A stretch of DNA of 64,000 nucleotides from Mycolicibacterium sediminis (GCF_010731735.1 NZ_AP022588.1:3782001-3846000); one strand, 5' to 3'. Shown: positions 16,660 to 25,947, counted from the first letter of the stretch. Notes: generated from the letters alone by a model not told the origin. A program made the numbers and translations.

Positions 16660-17913
16660 ATGGCACGCAACGACAAGAGCACCGGCGTCGACGCGACGTC
16701 GACCGGATCCGAACTCGGCACGGCGACCACCGCTCCGCAGCACGGCTTCTTCATCCGCCTGTACACGGGCACCGGCGCGTTCGACGTGGTCGGGAAGCGC
16801 AAGCTGTGGTTCGCCATCAGCGGCGGCATCGTCCTGGTCTGCCTCGCCAGCATCCTGATCCGCGGCTTCACCTTCGGCATCGACTTCGAGGGCGGCACCA
16901 AGGTGTCCATGCCCGCTCAGGGCGTCAACGGACAGGTGACCACCCAGCAGGTGGAGGACGTCTACGGCGAGGCGCTCGGGCAGGCCCCGGACTCGGTGGT
17001 CATCGTGGGCAGCGGCGCGTCGGCGACCGTCCAGATCCGCTCCGAGGCTCTCGACAACGACCAGACCGAGACGCTGCGCAGCGCGCTGTTCGACGAGTTC
17101 CAGCCCAAGGGCGGCGACGGCCAGCCCAGCAGGCAGTCGATCAGCGACTCCGCGGTGTCGGAGACCTGGGGCGGCCAGATCACCCAGAAGGCGCTCATCG
17201 CGCTGGTGGTGTTCCTCGTGCTCGTCACCATCTACATCACGCTGCGCTACGAGCGGTACATGGCGCTCTCGGCGCTGGCCGCGCTGGTCTTCGACCTCAT
17301 CGTGACCGCCGGCGTGTACTCGATCGTCGGGTTCGAGGTGACACCGGCCACGGTGATCGGCCTGCTGACGATCCTCGGCTTCTCCCTCTACGACACCGTC
17401 ATCGTGTTCGACAAGGTGGAGGAGAACACCCACGGGTTCGAACACACCACCCGCCGGACGTTCGCCGAGCAGGCCAACCTCGCGATCAACCAGACCTTCA
17501 TGCGATCGATCAACACCAGCCTCATCTCGGTGCTGCCGATCCTGGCGCTGATCGTCGTCGCGGTGTGGTTGCTGGGTGTCGGGACGCTGCAGGATCTCGC
17601 GCTGGTGCAGCTGGTGGGCGTCATCATCGGCACCTACTCCTCGATCTACTTCGCGACGCCACTGCTGGTGACGCTGCGCGAGCGGACCGAGCTGGTGCGC
17701 AATCACACCCGGCGCGTGATGAACCGGCGTGCGGGGGCGGCCGCGAAGTCCGGTGTCGTCGACGACTCGGCCGACGACTCGCCCGACGGCGACGCCGACA
17801 CCACGTCGGTGGCGGCCGCACCCGTCACGATCGCACCGGACAAGCCCGCGCCGGGAGCCAAGCCGTCCCGCCCGACGGGCCGGCCCTCCGGTAAGCGGAC
17901 CACCAGGCGGTAG
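16660..17913 (+). CDS. secF: SecF, protein-export membrane protein
   Basis: A 417-residue SecF with six helices. The polar N-terminus leads into a first helix (about 48-68), then FGIDFEGGTKVSMP, the periplasmic P4 domain, and a C-terminal five-helix block containing LGFSLYDTVIVFDKVEENT. ATG 16660 follows GGTAGGGAC and is chosen over an open upstream frame that runs antiparallel to nothing conserved. The C-terminus (about 345-417) is hydrophilic with Pro/Arg-rich composition. It partners SecD and YajC. Confidence 0.96.
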   Translation: MARNDKSTGVDATSTGSELGTATTAPQHGFFIRLYTGTGAFDVVGKRKLWFAISGGIVLVCLASILIRGFTFGIDFEGGTKVSMPAQGVNGQVTTQQVEDVYGEALGQAPDSVVIVGSGASATVQIRSEALDNDQTETLRSALFDEFQPKGGDGQPSRQSISDSAVSETWGGQITQKALIALVVFLVLVTIYITLRYERYMALSALAALVFDLIVTAGVYSIVGFEVTPATVIGLLTILGFSLYDTVIVFDKVEENTHGFEHTTRRTFAEQANLAINQTFMRSINTSLISVLPILALIVVAVWLLGVGTLQDLALVQLVGVIIGTYSSIYFATPLLVTLRERTELVRNHTRRVMNRRAGAAAKSGVVDDSADDSPDGDADTTSVAAAPVTIAPDKPAPGAKPSRPTGRPSGKRTTRR

Positions 17914-17919
17914 GTCTTC

Positions 17920-19572
17920 ATGCCTGCCCGGTTCCGGCGAGCGGCGATCCTGGCGGCCACGCTGTCCCTGGTCGCGACGGCGACGGCGTCCTGTTCGGGC
18001 GGCACCGCGGACTCCATCGACTACGCGGTGGACGGTGCGCTCGTCACCTACAACACCAACACAGTGGTGGGCGCGGCGTCCGGTGGGCCGCAAGCGTTCT
18101 CGCGCGTGCTCACCGGCTTCAACTACCACGGCCCCGACGGGCAGGTGGTCGGCGACCGGGACTTCGGGTCGATCGCCGTGGTGGGCCGCAACCCGCAGGT
18201 CCTGGACTACCAGATCAACGACGCCGCGGTGTACTCGGACGGCAAGCCCATCACGTGCGACGACATGGTGCTGGCGTGGGCGGCGCAGTCGGGACGGTTC
18301 CCGGCGTTCGACGCGGCCAACCGCGCCGGCTACGCCGACATCGCGAGCATCGACTGCGCACCGGGCCAGAAGAAGGCGCGCGTCACCTTCGCCCAGGATC
18401 GCGCGTTCGTCGACTTCGGACAGCTGTTCGCCGCGACGTCGCTCATGCCAGCGCATGTGCTGGCCGACGAACTCGGACTCGGTGACGGCGGCATCGTCAC
18501 CGCGGTCCGCGACGGCGACATCCCGACCACCGATCGCATCGCCGCCGCGTGGAACGAGACGTGGACCCTCGGACCCGACGTCGATCTCGCGAAGTTCCCG
18601 TCCTCGGGTCCCTACCGGCTGGAGTCGGTCACCGACGACGGCGCGGTCGTCCTGGTCGCCAACGACAAGTGGTGGGGCGCGAAGCCCGTCACCGACAGGA
18701 TCACCGTCTGGCCTCGCGGCGCCGACATCCAGGACCGGGTCAACGAGGGTTTCTACGACGTCGTCGACGTCGCAGCGGGGTCGTCGGGCACGCTGACGCT
18801 GTCCGACGACTGGGAGCGCACCGACTCCGCGTCGGCGGGCATCGAGCAGATCATCTTCGGAGCCCAGGGTCCGCTCCTCGATCCCGCCGCCCGGCGGGCG
18901 CTGGCCCTCTGCACCCCGCGCGACGTGATCGCGCGCAACGCCGAGGTGCCGATCGCCAACAGCCGGCTGAACCCGGCCGCCGAGGACTCCATCACGGCCG
19001 CGGAGAGCGGGGGAGGCGCGGAGCAGTTCGTGGTCGCCGACGCCGTCGCCGCCCGTACGGCGCTCGGCAACCGCCCGCTGACCGTGCGCATGGGCTACCA
19101 GAGCCCGAACGCTCGCCTGGCCGCCATCGTCGGCACCATCGCGAAGTCCTGCGCACCGGCGGGCATCGTGGTGCAGGACGCCGCCGGTGACGCCGTGGGA
19201 CCGCAGACGCTGCGGGACGGCCAGATCGACGCGCTGGTCGCCAGCACGGGCGGGTCCGTGGGCAGCGGGAGTACGGGATCGTCGGCGATGGACGCCTACG
19301 ACCTGCACAGCGGCAACGGCAACAACCTGTCCGGCTACTCCAACGAACAGATCGACGGCATCATCGGCGCGCTGGCCGTGACCGCCGATCCGAAGGAGTC
19401 GGCGCGGTTGCTCGGCGACGGCAGCCAGGTGCTGTGGGACGGCATGCCGACCCTTCCGCTGTACCGCCAGCAGCGGATGCTGCTGGTATCGACCAAGATG
19501 GACGCCGTGAGCAGTAATCCGACCCGGTGGGGTGCAGGCTGGAACATGGACCGCTGGGTGCGCACGACGTGA
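17920..19572 (+). CDS. Peptide/nickel-type ABC substrate-binding lipoprotein (Rv2585c-like)
   Basis: A 550-residue family-5 extracellular solute-binding protein. The signal peptide ends in a lipobox TATASC (Cys25). Family features include FSRVLTGFNY, YSDGKPITCDDMVLAW and ADPKESARLLGDGSQVLWDGMPTLPLYRQQ. Such proteins bind peptides or other ligands outside the membrane. No permease or ATPase is encoded nearby, so it is an orphan binder or shares a transporter encoded elsewhere. Position after secF and before apt is the standard mycobacterial arrangement. Its stop overlaps the apt GTG. Confidence 0.92.
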   Translation: MPARFRRAAILAATLSLVATATASCSGGTADSIDYAVDGALVTYNTNTVVGAASGGPQAFSRVLTGFNYHGPDGQVVGDRDFGSIAVVGRNPQVLDYQINDAAVYSDGKPITCDDMVLAWAAQSGRFPAFDAANRAGYADIASIDCAPGQKKARVTFAQDRAFVDFGQLFAATSLMPAHVLADELGLGDGGIVTAVRDGDIPTTDRIAAAWNETWTLGPDVDLAKFPSSGPYRLESVTDDGAVVLVANDKWWGAKPVTDRITVWPRGADIQDRVNEGFYDVVDVAAGSSGTLTLSDDWERTDSASAGIEQIIFGAQGPLLDPAARRALALCTPRDVIARNAEVPIANSRLNPAAEDSITAAESGGGAEQFVVADAVAARTALGNRPLTVRMGYQSPNARLAAIVGTIAKSCAPAGIVVQDAAGDAVGPQTLRDGQIDALVASTGGSVGSGSTGSSAMDAYDLHSGNGNNLSGYSNEQIDGIIGALAVTADPKESARLLGDGSQVLWDGMPTLPLYRQQRMLLVSTKMDAVSSNPTRWGAGWNMDRWVRTT

Positions 19573-20111
19573 CCCCGCCACGCGACGGGTCGGAGGTCGC
19601 CCGCGTCATCGCCGACCTGATCCGGGAGGTACCCGACTTCCCCGAGCCCGGCATCCAGTTCAAGGACCTGACCCCGGTGCTGGCAGATGCGCACGGCCTG
19701 GCGACGATCACCGAGGCGCTGGCCGCGGTGGCCGACGGCTCGGACCTGGTGGCGGGGATCGACGCCCGCGGGTTCCTGCTCGGCGCCGCCGTCGCGACGA
19801 GACTCAAGACCGGGGTGCTGGCGGTCCGCAAGGGCGGAAAACTGCCACCGCCGGTGTTCAGCGAGTCCTACACCCTCGAATACGGCACCGCGGTGCTGGA
19901 GATCCCGGCCGACGGAATCGATCTCACCGGTAAACGCGTTCTCATCATCGACGACGTCCTCGCCACGGGCGGCACCGTCGACGCGGCGGTCCGCCTGCTG
20001 CAGCGTGCGGGTGCCATCGTGACGGGGGCTGCCGTCGTGCTGGAGTTGGCGGCGCTGGGCGGACGTGACCGCGTCGGATCGGTGCCGGTCACCAGCCTGT
20101 TCTTGGTCTGA
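19569..20111 (+). CDS. apt: Adenine phosphoribosyltransferase
   Basis: A 180-residue enzyme converting adenine and PRPP to AMP in purine salvage. Motifs: IREVPDFPEPGIQFKDLTPVL (split as IREVPDFPEPGIQFKD and LTPVL), VAGIDARGFLLGAAVA, KGGKLPP and the PRPP loop VLIIDDVLATGGT. I use the GTG at 19569, which overlaps the lipoprotein stop (GTGA), over an upstream ATG that would place it inside that gene. It is followed by rel, as in many actinobacteria, linking purine salvage with the (p)ppGpp enzyme. Confidence 0.95.
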   Translation: MTPPRDGSEVARVIADLIREVPDFPEPGIQFKDLTPVLADAHGLATITEALAAVADGSDLVAGIDARGFLLGAAVATRLKTGVLAVRKGGKLPPPVFSESYTLEYGTAVLEIPADGIDLTGKRVLIIDDVLATGGTVDAAVRLLQRAGAIVTGAAVVLELAALGGRDRVGSVPVTSLFLV

Positions 20112-20157
20112 GGGATATCCTCGACCATGCGCGCGACGAGGTCAGGAGGTGGTGGCG

Positions 20158-22500
20158 GTGGCTGAGGATTCCGCGCTGACCCAGACCCAGCCGATGCCGG
20201 TCATCCCGGCCGACGCCGCGGCCGAGCCGCCCAAGTCGACGACGAGCGCGTCGCGGCGCGTGCGCGCGCGGCTGGCGCGACGCATGACCGCGCAGCGCAG
20301 CACGGTGAACCCGGTGCTCGAACCGCTGGTGGCGGTGCACAAGGAGTTCTATCCCAAGGCCGACCTCGTGCTGCTGCAGCGGGCCTACGACGTCGCCGAG
20401 CAGCGGCACGCCGACCAGCTCCGCCGGTCCGGTGACCCGTACATCACCCATCCGCTGGCCGTGGCGAACATCCTGGCCGAACTCGGCATGGACACCACCA
20501 CTCTGATCGCGGCGCTCCTGCACGACACCGTCGAGGACACCGGCTACACGCTGGAGGCGCTGACGGCGGAGTTCGGCACCGAGGTGGGGCACCTCGTCGA
20601 CGGCGTCACGAAGCTGGACAAGGTGGCGCTCGGGTCGGCGGCCGAGGGCGAGACGATCCGCAAGATGATCATCGCGATGGCGCGGGATCCGCGCGTGCTG
20701 GTGATCAAGGTCGCCGACCGGTTGCACAACATGCGGACCATGCGGTTCCTGCCGCCCGAGAAGCAGGCCCGTAAGGCTCGCGAGACGCTGGAAGTGATTG
20801 CCCCGCTTGCCCACCGGCTCGGCATGGCGACGGTGAAGTGGGAACTCGAGGATCTGTCGTTCGCGATCCTGCATCCCAAGAAGTACGAGGAGATCGTGCG
20901 GTTGGTGGCCGACCGTGCGCCCTCGCGCGACACCTACCTGGCGAAGGTGCGGGCAGAGATCACCGCGTCGCTGAACGCGTCGAAGATCAGCGCGGTCGTC
21001 GAGGGACGGCCCAAGCACTACTGGTCGATCTACCAGAAGATGATCGTGAAGGGCCGCGACTTCGACGACATCCACGACCTGGTGGGCATGCGAATCCTGT
21101 GCGACGAGATCCGGGACTGCTACGCCGCCGTCGGCGTCGTGCACTCGCTGTGGCAGCCGATGGGCGGCCGCTTCAAGGACTACATCGCTCAGCCGCGGTA
21201 CGGCGTCTACCAGTCGCTGCACACGACCGTCGTGGGTCCGGAGGGCAAGCCGCTCGAGGTGCAGATCCGCACCGAGGACATGCACAAGACCGCCGAGTTC
21301 GGCATCGCCGCGCACTGGCGGTACAAGGAGTCCAAGGGCCGCAACGGAGTGCCCGCGAGCCACGCCGCCGCCGAACTCGACGACATGGCGTGGATGCGCC
21401 AACTCCTCGACTGGCAGCGGGAGGCCGCCGACCCCGGCGAGTTCCTCGAGTCGCTGCGGTACGACCTCGCGGTGCAGGAGATCTTCGTGTTCACCCCGAA
21501 GGGCGACGTGGTCACGCTGCCCACCGGGTCCACGCCGGTCGACTTCGCCTACGCGGTGCACACCGAGGTGGGCCACCGCTGCATCGGCGCCCGCGTGAAC
21601 GGCCGGTTGGTCGCGCTCGAGCGCAAGCTCGAGAACGGCGAGGCGGTCGAGGTGTTCACCTCGAAGGCGCCCACCGCGGGACCCTCGCGGGACTGGCAGA
21701 CGTTCGTGGTGTCGCCGCGCGCGAAGGCCAAGATCCGGCAGTGGTTCGCCAAGGAGCGGCGCGAAGAGGCACTGGAATCCGGCAAGGACTCCATCGCCCG
21801 GGAGGTGCGCCGCGGCGGACTTCCGCTGCAGCGCCTGATGAACGCGGAGTCGATGGGCGCGCTCGCCCGCGAATTGCGCTACCTCGACGTGTCGGCGCTC
21901 TACACGGCCGTGGGCGAGGGGCACGTCTCCGCGCGCCACGTCGTGCAGCGGCTACTGGCCCAACTCGGCGGTGACGACGAGGCCGAGAACGAGATCGCCG
22001 AACGGTCGACGCCCGCCACTATGCCGGTGCGGCAGCGCACCAGCGACGACGTGGGCGTGTCCGTGCCCGGCGCGCCAGGGGTGCTGTGCAAGCTCGCCAA
22101 GTGCTGCACGCCGGTACCGGGCGACGTCATCATGGGCTTCGTGACCCGCGGCGGCGGAGTCAGCGTGCACCGCACCGACTGCACCAATGCCGAGTCGCTG
22201 CAACAGCAGTCGGAACGCATCATCGAGGTCAAGTGGGCGCCGTCGCCGTCGTCGGTGTTCCTCGTCGCCATTCAGGTGGAGGCGCTCGACCGGCACCGGC
22301 TGCTGTCGGACGTGACCCGCGTCCTGGCCGACGAGAAGGTCAACATCCTGTCGGCGTCGGTGACGACGTCCAACGACCGCGTGGCGATCAGCCGGTTCAC
22401 CTTCGAGATGGGCGACCCGAAGCACCTCGGTCACGTGCTGAACGTGGTCCGCAACGTCGAGGGCGTCTACGACGTGTACCGGGTGACGTCGGCCGCCTGA
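20158..22500 (+). CDS. rel: Rel, bifunctional (p)ppGpp synthetase/hydrolase
   Basis: A 780-residue long RelA/SpoT homologue. Order: variable N-terminus (1-50), HD hydrolase domain (about 70-220; HDTVEDTGYT, KVADRLHNMRTM), synthetase domain (about 240-370; GRDFDDIHDLVG, RFKDYIAQPRYGVYQSLHTT split as RFKDYIAQP and YGVYQSLHTT), TGS (about 440-500; FVFTPKGDVVTLPTG), zinc-finger-like region (LAKCCTPVPGD) and C-terminal ACT domain. Both catalytic HD and synthetase motifs are intact, so it should both make and degrade the alarmone, the only long RSH in mycobacteria. GTG 20158 lies eight bases after AGGAGG. TATCCT at 20116-20121 may be its own -10. Confidence 0.96.
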   Translation: MAEDSALTQTQPMPVIPADAAAEPPKSTTSASRRVRARLARRMTAQRSTVNPVLEPLVAVHKEFYPKADLVLLQRAYDVAEQRHADQLRRSGDPYITHPLAVANILAELGMDTTTLIAALLHDTVEDTGYTLEALTAEFGTEVGHLVDGVTKLDKVALGSAAEGETIRKMIIAMARDPRVLVIKVADRLHNMRTMRFLPPEKQARKARETLEVIAPLAHRLGMATVKWELEDLSFAILHPKKYEEIVRLVADRAPSRDTYLAKVRAEITASLNASKISAVVEGRPKHYWSIYQKMIVKGRDFDDIHDLVGMRILCDEIRDCYAAVGVVHSLWQPMGGRFKDYIAQPRYGVYQSLHTTVVGPEGKPLEVQIRTEDMHKTAEFGIAAHWRYKESKGRNGVPASHAAAELDDMAWMRQLLDWQREAADPGEFLESLRYDLAVQEIFVFTPKGDVVTLPTGSTPVDFAYAVHTEVGHRCIGARVNGRLVALERKLENGEAVEVFTSKAPTAGPSRDWQTFVVSPRAKAKIRQWFAKERREEALESGKDSIAREVRRGGLPLQRLMNAESMGALARELRYLDVSALYTAVGEGHVSARHVVQRLLAQLGGDDEAENEIAERSTPATMPVRQRTSDDVGVSVPGAPGVLCKLAKCCTPVPGDVIMGFVTRGGGVSVHRTDCTNAESLQQQSERIIEVKWAPSPSSVFLVAIQVEALDRHRLLSDVTRVLADEKVNILSASVTTSNDRVAISRFTFEMGDPKHLGHVLNVVRNVEGVYDVYRVTSAA

Positions 22501-22504
22501 CGGC

Positions 22505-23716
22505 TCAGGCGACGCGCGCCGCGCGCCGCGTGCTGACGGTGCCGATCCCCGCGGCCGCGAGGCACGCCAGTGCCACCGCGCCGGCGAACCACGGGAACAC
22601 CTCCGACAGCGGCCAGCGCGTCGCCGCCCAGCCGGCCACGATGGTTGGCACCGCCATCGCGGTGTAGGCCAGCAGGTAGTACGCCGACATCGTCTCGCCG
22701 CGCCGGTCCGCGGGCACCACGTGGGACAGGTGCCGCAGCGATCCGCCGAAGCCGAGGCCGAACGTCGCCCCCAGCAGCGCCGCGGCGGCGAGGACCAGCT
22801 GCCAGTGGTGGGTCGCGAGCGCGGGGATCGTGAGCAGCAGGGCGACGGCCATTCCGACGTCGCCGATGATGGCGGAGCGGTGGGCGGGGACCCGGGTGGC
22901 GAGCAGCTGCGCCATGGCCGCGGAGAAGGCCGTCGTACCGACCACCGCGCCGCCGAACACCAGGTTGTGCACGCCGGTCTGCTGCGAGGCGAGCGCCGGG
23001 TAGAGCGAGAGCAGGACGCCGAGCACCGACCAGGACGCGATGACGCCGAGCGCGGAGAACCAGAAGTCGCCGCGGATCTCCCGCGGCACGGCGGGCCGGG
23101 CGATCCGGATGGGCCCCGCGGCGCGGGTCAGGTGCGGCTCGCGCAGCGCGACGATGCCGATGCCGACGACGGCGCAGACCACGGCCACGACCGCGTACGG
23201 GGTGCGCATCGGATGGGGGACGTACTGGGCCAGTAGCGACGAGCCGAGGATCGCGACCGTCATCCCGATGTTGAAGCTCACCCCGCTGAGCTGACCCGAC
23301 CGGACGCCGTGGTCGGGCCGCAGGTCGAGCAGGGCCGCCGCGCCCGCGACCACGATGGAGCCGACGGCGGCACCGTGGATCGCCCGGGCCACGATCAGCA
23401 GCGCCATGTTGTCCGCCACCAGGAAGACGCCCAGGCCGACGATCATCGCGGCGAGTGCGCCGAGGAGGACCGGCTTGCGGCCGACGACGTCGGAGATGCG
23501 GCCCGACACCAGCACCGCTCCGAGTGCGGCGACGGCGTAGACGGCGAACACGACGGTGGTGGCCAGCGGGGAGAGGTGCCAGACCTCCTCGTACATCCGG
23601 TAGAGCGGCGCGGGCAGGCCGGAGACACCGAGCGCGACGCCCGACAGCACCAGCAGCAGGGAGTACGCCCAGCGCTGCGTGTCGGCGGATGCCCGGTCCA
23701 CGGGAGCTGCGGTCAC
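22505..23716 (-). CDS. MFS transporter
   Basis: A 403-residue permease with about twelve helices. The N-terminal half shows the MFS loop 2-3 pattern GRISDVVGRKPVLL. The annotated start is GTG (VTAAPVDRASADTQ), just before the first helix; longer frames cross the divergent ArsR gene. It stands divergent to that regulator with only 24 bases between starts, and the 20-bp palindrome lies in that gap. This suggests a repressor-controlled efflux or uptake pump. The substrate cannot be read from the sequence. It converges on rel with a four-base gap. Confidence 0.9.
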   Translation of the reverse strand: MTAAPVDRASADTQRWAYSLLLVLSGVALGVSGLPAPLYRMYEEVWHLSPLATTVVFAVYAVAALGAVLVSGRISDVVGRKPVLLGALAAMIVGLGVFLVADNMALLIVARAIHGAAVGSIVVAGAAALLDLRPDHGVRSGQLSGVSFNIGMTVAILGSSLLAQYVPHPMRTPYAVVAVVCAVVGIGIVALREPHLTRAAGPIRIARPAVPREIRGDFWFSALGVIASWSVLGVLLSLYPALASQQTGVHNLVFGGAVVGTTAFSAAMAQLLATRVPAHRSAIIGDVGMAVALLLTIPALATHHWQLVLAAAALLGATFGLGFGGSLRHLSHVVPADRRGETMSAYYLLAYTAMAVPTIVAGWAATRWPLSEVFPWFAGAVALACLAAAGIGTVSTRRAARVA

Positions 23717-23734
23717 CGTTCGACGGTACGCTGG

Positions 23735-23754
23735 GGTTTGATGATCATCAAACC
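23735..23754. promoter_or_regulatory. Perfect 20-bp palindrome, ArsR/MFS operator
   Basis: GGTTTGATGATCATCAAACC reads the same on both strands and contains the ArsR start codon (23741-23743). A TANNNT -10 (TACGCT, 23727-23732) sits just before it and would give a leaderless ArsR mRNA starting inside the palindrome. ArsR-type repressors bind such imperfect or perfect dyads, so autorepression and control of the divergent MFS gene are likely. Confidence 0.8.
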
Positions 23755-24082
23755 GGTTGTGACCGACGGCACTGCGCCGGTCGGCACCGTTCAGCACGTC
23801 CTCGCGGCACTGTCCGACCCGGTGCGGCTCGAGATGGTCCGCAGGTTGATGAACGCGGGCGGCGGCCCCAGCCCGTGTGCCCGGCTCTACGACGGCATCA
23901 ACAAGTCGACGGCGACCCACCACTTCAAGGCGCTGCGCGAGGCGGGCGTGATCGAGCGGCTCGTGCTCGACGGCCAGATCCACCAGCGGCTGCGACGTGA
24001 CGAGGTCGAGGCGGCGGTGCCCGGCCTGCTGGACGCGGTGGTCACCGCGGCCAACCGCGAGGCGGCGGACCCGCCGAGCTAG
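23741..24082 (+). CDS. ArsR-family winged-helix regulator
   Basis: A 113-residue winged-helix protein: LAALSDPVRLEMVRRL near residue 20, recognition helix around NKSTATHHFKALREAGV (about 56-72) and a wing with VLDGQIHQRLRRDEV. No metal-binding ELCVCDL motif is present, so a metal sensor of the ArsR/SmtB type is unlikely; other ArsR members sense redox or organic ligands. It most resembles the single-domain repressors paired with MFS pumps. The ATG lies inside a perfect palindrome and has no ribosome-binding site. Its stop overlaps the convergent PPIase stop by four bases. Confidence 0.88.
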   Translation: MIIKPVVTDGTAPVGTVQHVLAALSDPVRLEMVRRLMNAGGGPSPCARLYDGINKSTATHHFKALREAGVIERLVLDGQIHQRLRRDEVEAAVPGLLDAVVTAANREAADPPS

Positions 24083-25053
24083 GGGTCCATCCGGACGGAC
24101 TCGATGGTCACCGGTTGGCGCGGGGCGCCGTCGTCGGAGCCGTCCGCGACTCCCGCGGCGGCGATGTCGTCCAGCTTCTGCAGGCCGATGTCGTCGATCG
24201 CGCCGAACACGGTGAACGCCGGCGGCAAGGTCGAGTCCTCGTACACCAGGTAGAACTGGCTGCCGTTGGTGCCCGGTCCCACGTTGGCCATCGCGAGCGT
24301 CCCGCGCGGGTAGACGACCGGCTGGTTGAGCGCGGGGTCGGTGATCCGGTACTGATTCGTCGGATATTCGTTGGGGAACCGGTAGCCCGGTCCGCCGCGT
24401 CCGGTGCCGGTCGGGTCGCCGCACTGCAGCAGGCCCTGCTGGGCCGAGGTCGCCAGCCGGTGGCACGTCGTGCCGTCGTAGAAACCCTGCTGGGCGAGGC
24501 TCACGAAGTTGTTCACCGTGCAGGGCGCCTGGGCGTTGTCGAGCAGCAGGCCGATGGGACCGTCGCTGGTGTCGATGGTGGCGGCCACGGTCGACGGGAC
24601 GGTGGGCACCTGGCCCGTGCGCGGCGGCGTGGCCGGCTTGGCGGCCGGTTCGGTGGTCGCCGGGTACTGGCAGTTCGATCCGAGTGTCGCCGGCGGATCG
24701 AACGGCGGCAGTGCCGACGCGATCGCCTGCCCACCGGGTTGGCCGGGCTGACCGCGCCGGTTCGGATTCCAGTCGTCCACCGACCGGATGGCGAAGCTCG
24801 CCAGGAGGATCGTCGCGACGAGGACCAGCGCACCGAGGACCGTCACCACGTACCCGATGATCAGCCCGGCGACGGCCAGCCCGTGGCCGTCCTCACCCGT
24901 GCGCTTGATCTGGGACAGCGACATGTGACCGAACAGGATGCCCAGCGGAGCGAACAGGAAGGCACAGATCAGCGAGGCGACCGCCAGCCCGTTGGTGCCG
25001 CGTGGTGGAGGCGGGCCGTACCCGTATCCGTGCTCGTACCCGTTGTAGGTCAC
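24079..25053 (-). CDS. Membrane-anchored cyclophilin with DUF4190 helices
   Basis: A 324-residue protein. A Tyr/Gly/Pro-rich start leads into two helices (about 20-45 and 58-92) of the DUF4190 type (GLAVASLICAFLFAPLGILFG). A linker follows, then a cyclophilin-type peptidyl-prolyl isomerase domain (about 148-320) with VNNFVSLAQQGFYDGTTCHRL and GSQFYLVYEDS. The usual catalytic FHRV/I arginine position reads CHRL. The isomerase faces outside the membrane if the helices are as predicted. It lies directly upstream-adjacent to a second cyclophilin gene in the same direction, 12 bases away, and the two domains are clearly paralogous. Confidence 0.9.
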   Translation of the reverse strand: MTYNGYEHGYGYGPPPPRGTNGLAVASLICAFLFAPLGILFGHMSLSQIKRTGEDGHGLAVAGLIIGYVVTVLGALVLVATILLASFAIRSVDDWNPNRRGQPGQPGGQAIASALPPFDPPATLGSNCQYPATTEPAAKPATPPRTGQVPTVPSTVAATIDTSDGPIGLLLDNAQAPCTVNNFVSLAQQGFYDGTTCHRLATSAQQGLLQCGDPTGTGRGGPGYRFPNEYPTNQYRITDPALNQPVVYPRGTLAMANVGPGTNGSQFYLVYEDSTLPPAFTVFGAIDDIGLQKLDDIAAAGVADGSDDGAPRQPVTIESVRMDP

Positions 25054-25065
25054 GTGTGCCGTGTG

Positions 25066-25947
25066 TCAGTCCAGAGCGATCGTCTTGATCTGGACCGGCT
25101 TGGCGGGCGCGCCGTCACCGGCACCGCCCGCGACACCGGCGGCGGCGATCTTGTCGAGGGTCGCCAGACCGGTGGGGTCGATGGTGCCGAACGCCGTGTA
25201 GTTCGGCGGCAACTGCGAGTCCTTGTAGACCAGGAAGAACTGGCTGCCGTTGGTACCAGGCCCGGCATTGGCCATGGCCAGCGTGCCGCGCGGGTAGATC
25301 ACCGGCGACTGCAGCGCCGGGTCGTCCGGGCGGTACTGGTTGGTGGGGTACTCGTTGGCGAACTCGTAGCCGGGGCCACCGGTGCCCTTGCCGGTCGGAT
25401 CGCCGCACTGCAGGACGGCCAGGCCGCCGGTCGTCAGGCGGTGGCACGGGGTGTCGTTGAAGTAGCCCTGCTGCGCCAGGCTGGCGAAGCTGTTGACCGT
25501 GCACGGCGCCTTGGCGTTGTCGAGCTGCAGGCCGACGTTGCCCTCGGTGGTGCTCATGCTGGCGCTGACCTGCGCCGGATCGGTCGGGACCTTGCCGGCG
25601 CGCGGCGGGTTGACCTTCTTGCTGGCGGGTCCGGCGGCCGGGTACTGGCAGTCGCCGCCGAGGTTGGCCGGTGCGGCGAACGGGGGAAGGCCGCCGCCGG
25701 TGGCGTCGGGCGCGGGCGGCGCCGACGTCGGTTCGGTCGTCTCGGTCGACGCCGACGCCGTGGTGCTGCCGGAGTCGCGGTTGGTGACGACCACGGTGGC
25801 GACCACGGCCCCGATCACGAGGACCGCGCCGAGGGCGGACCCGCCGATCGTCAGGAGACGCCGCCTCTTGGCCTGCGCTTCCCTGCGTTCCATCTGCCGT
25901 TCGAGCTTCCGCTTGGCCGTCGCTCGCCGCTGTTCGTTGGTCGGCAC
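25066..25947 (-). CDS. ppiB: PpiB-type cyclophilin with membrane anchor (Rv2582-like)
   Basis: A 293-residue protein: coiled, basic N-terminus (RATAKRKLERQMERREAQAK), one helix (about 30-53), a Thr/Ser/Pro-rich linker and a cyclophilin domain (about 118-293) with VNSFASLAQQGYFNDTPCHRL and GSQFFLVYKDS. GTG 25947 is supported by AGGAGG nine bases upstream. The domain pattern and position before the MBL hydrolase match mycobacterial PpiB. It probably catalyses prolyl isomerisation in secreted proteins. The neighbouring paralogue differs in its membrane anchor. The 144-base divergent gap to the MBL gene (25948-26091) shows no clear -10. Confidence 0.92.
   Translation of the reverse strand: MPTNEQRRATAKRKLERQMERREAQAKRRRLLTIGGSALGAVLVIGAVVATVVVTNRDSGSTTASASTETTEPTSAPPAPDATGGGLPPFAAPANLGGDCQYPAAGPASKKVNPPRAGKVPTDPAQVSASMSTTEGNVGLQLDNAKAPCTVNSFASLAQQGYFNDTPCHRLTTGGLAVLQCGDPTGKGTGGPGYEFANEYPTNQYRPDDPALQSPVIYPRGTLAMANAGPGTNGSQFFLVYKDSQLPPNYTAFGTIDPTGLATLDKIAAAGVAGGAGDGAPAKPVQIKTIALD

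Noticed and set aside
16477..19581. 1034-codon open frame on the minus strand across secD-secF and the lipoprotein
   Set aside because: It mirrors well-conserved forward genes, is full of His/Arg/Asp/Gly typical of GC-rich antisense frames, and has no domain or ribosome-binding site.
20089..21939. Minus-strand 616-codon frame opposite rel
   Set aside because: It mirrors the conserved Rel catalytic domains.
22505..24466. MFS gene extended to 24466
   Set aside because: The extension crosses the ArsR gene and the operator; the N-terminal part has no membrane-protein character.
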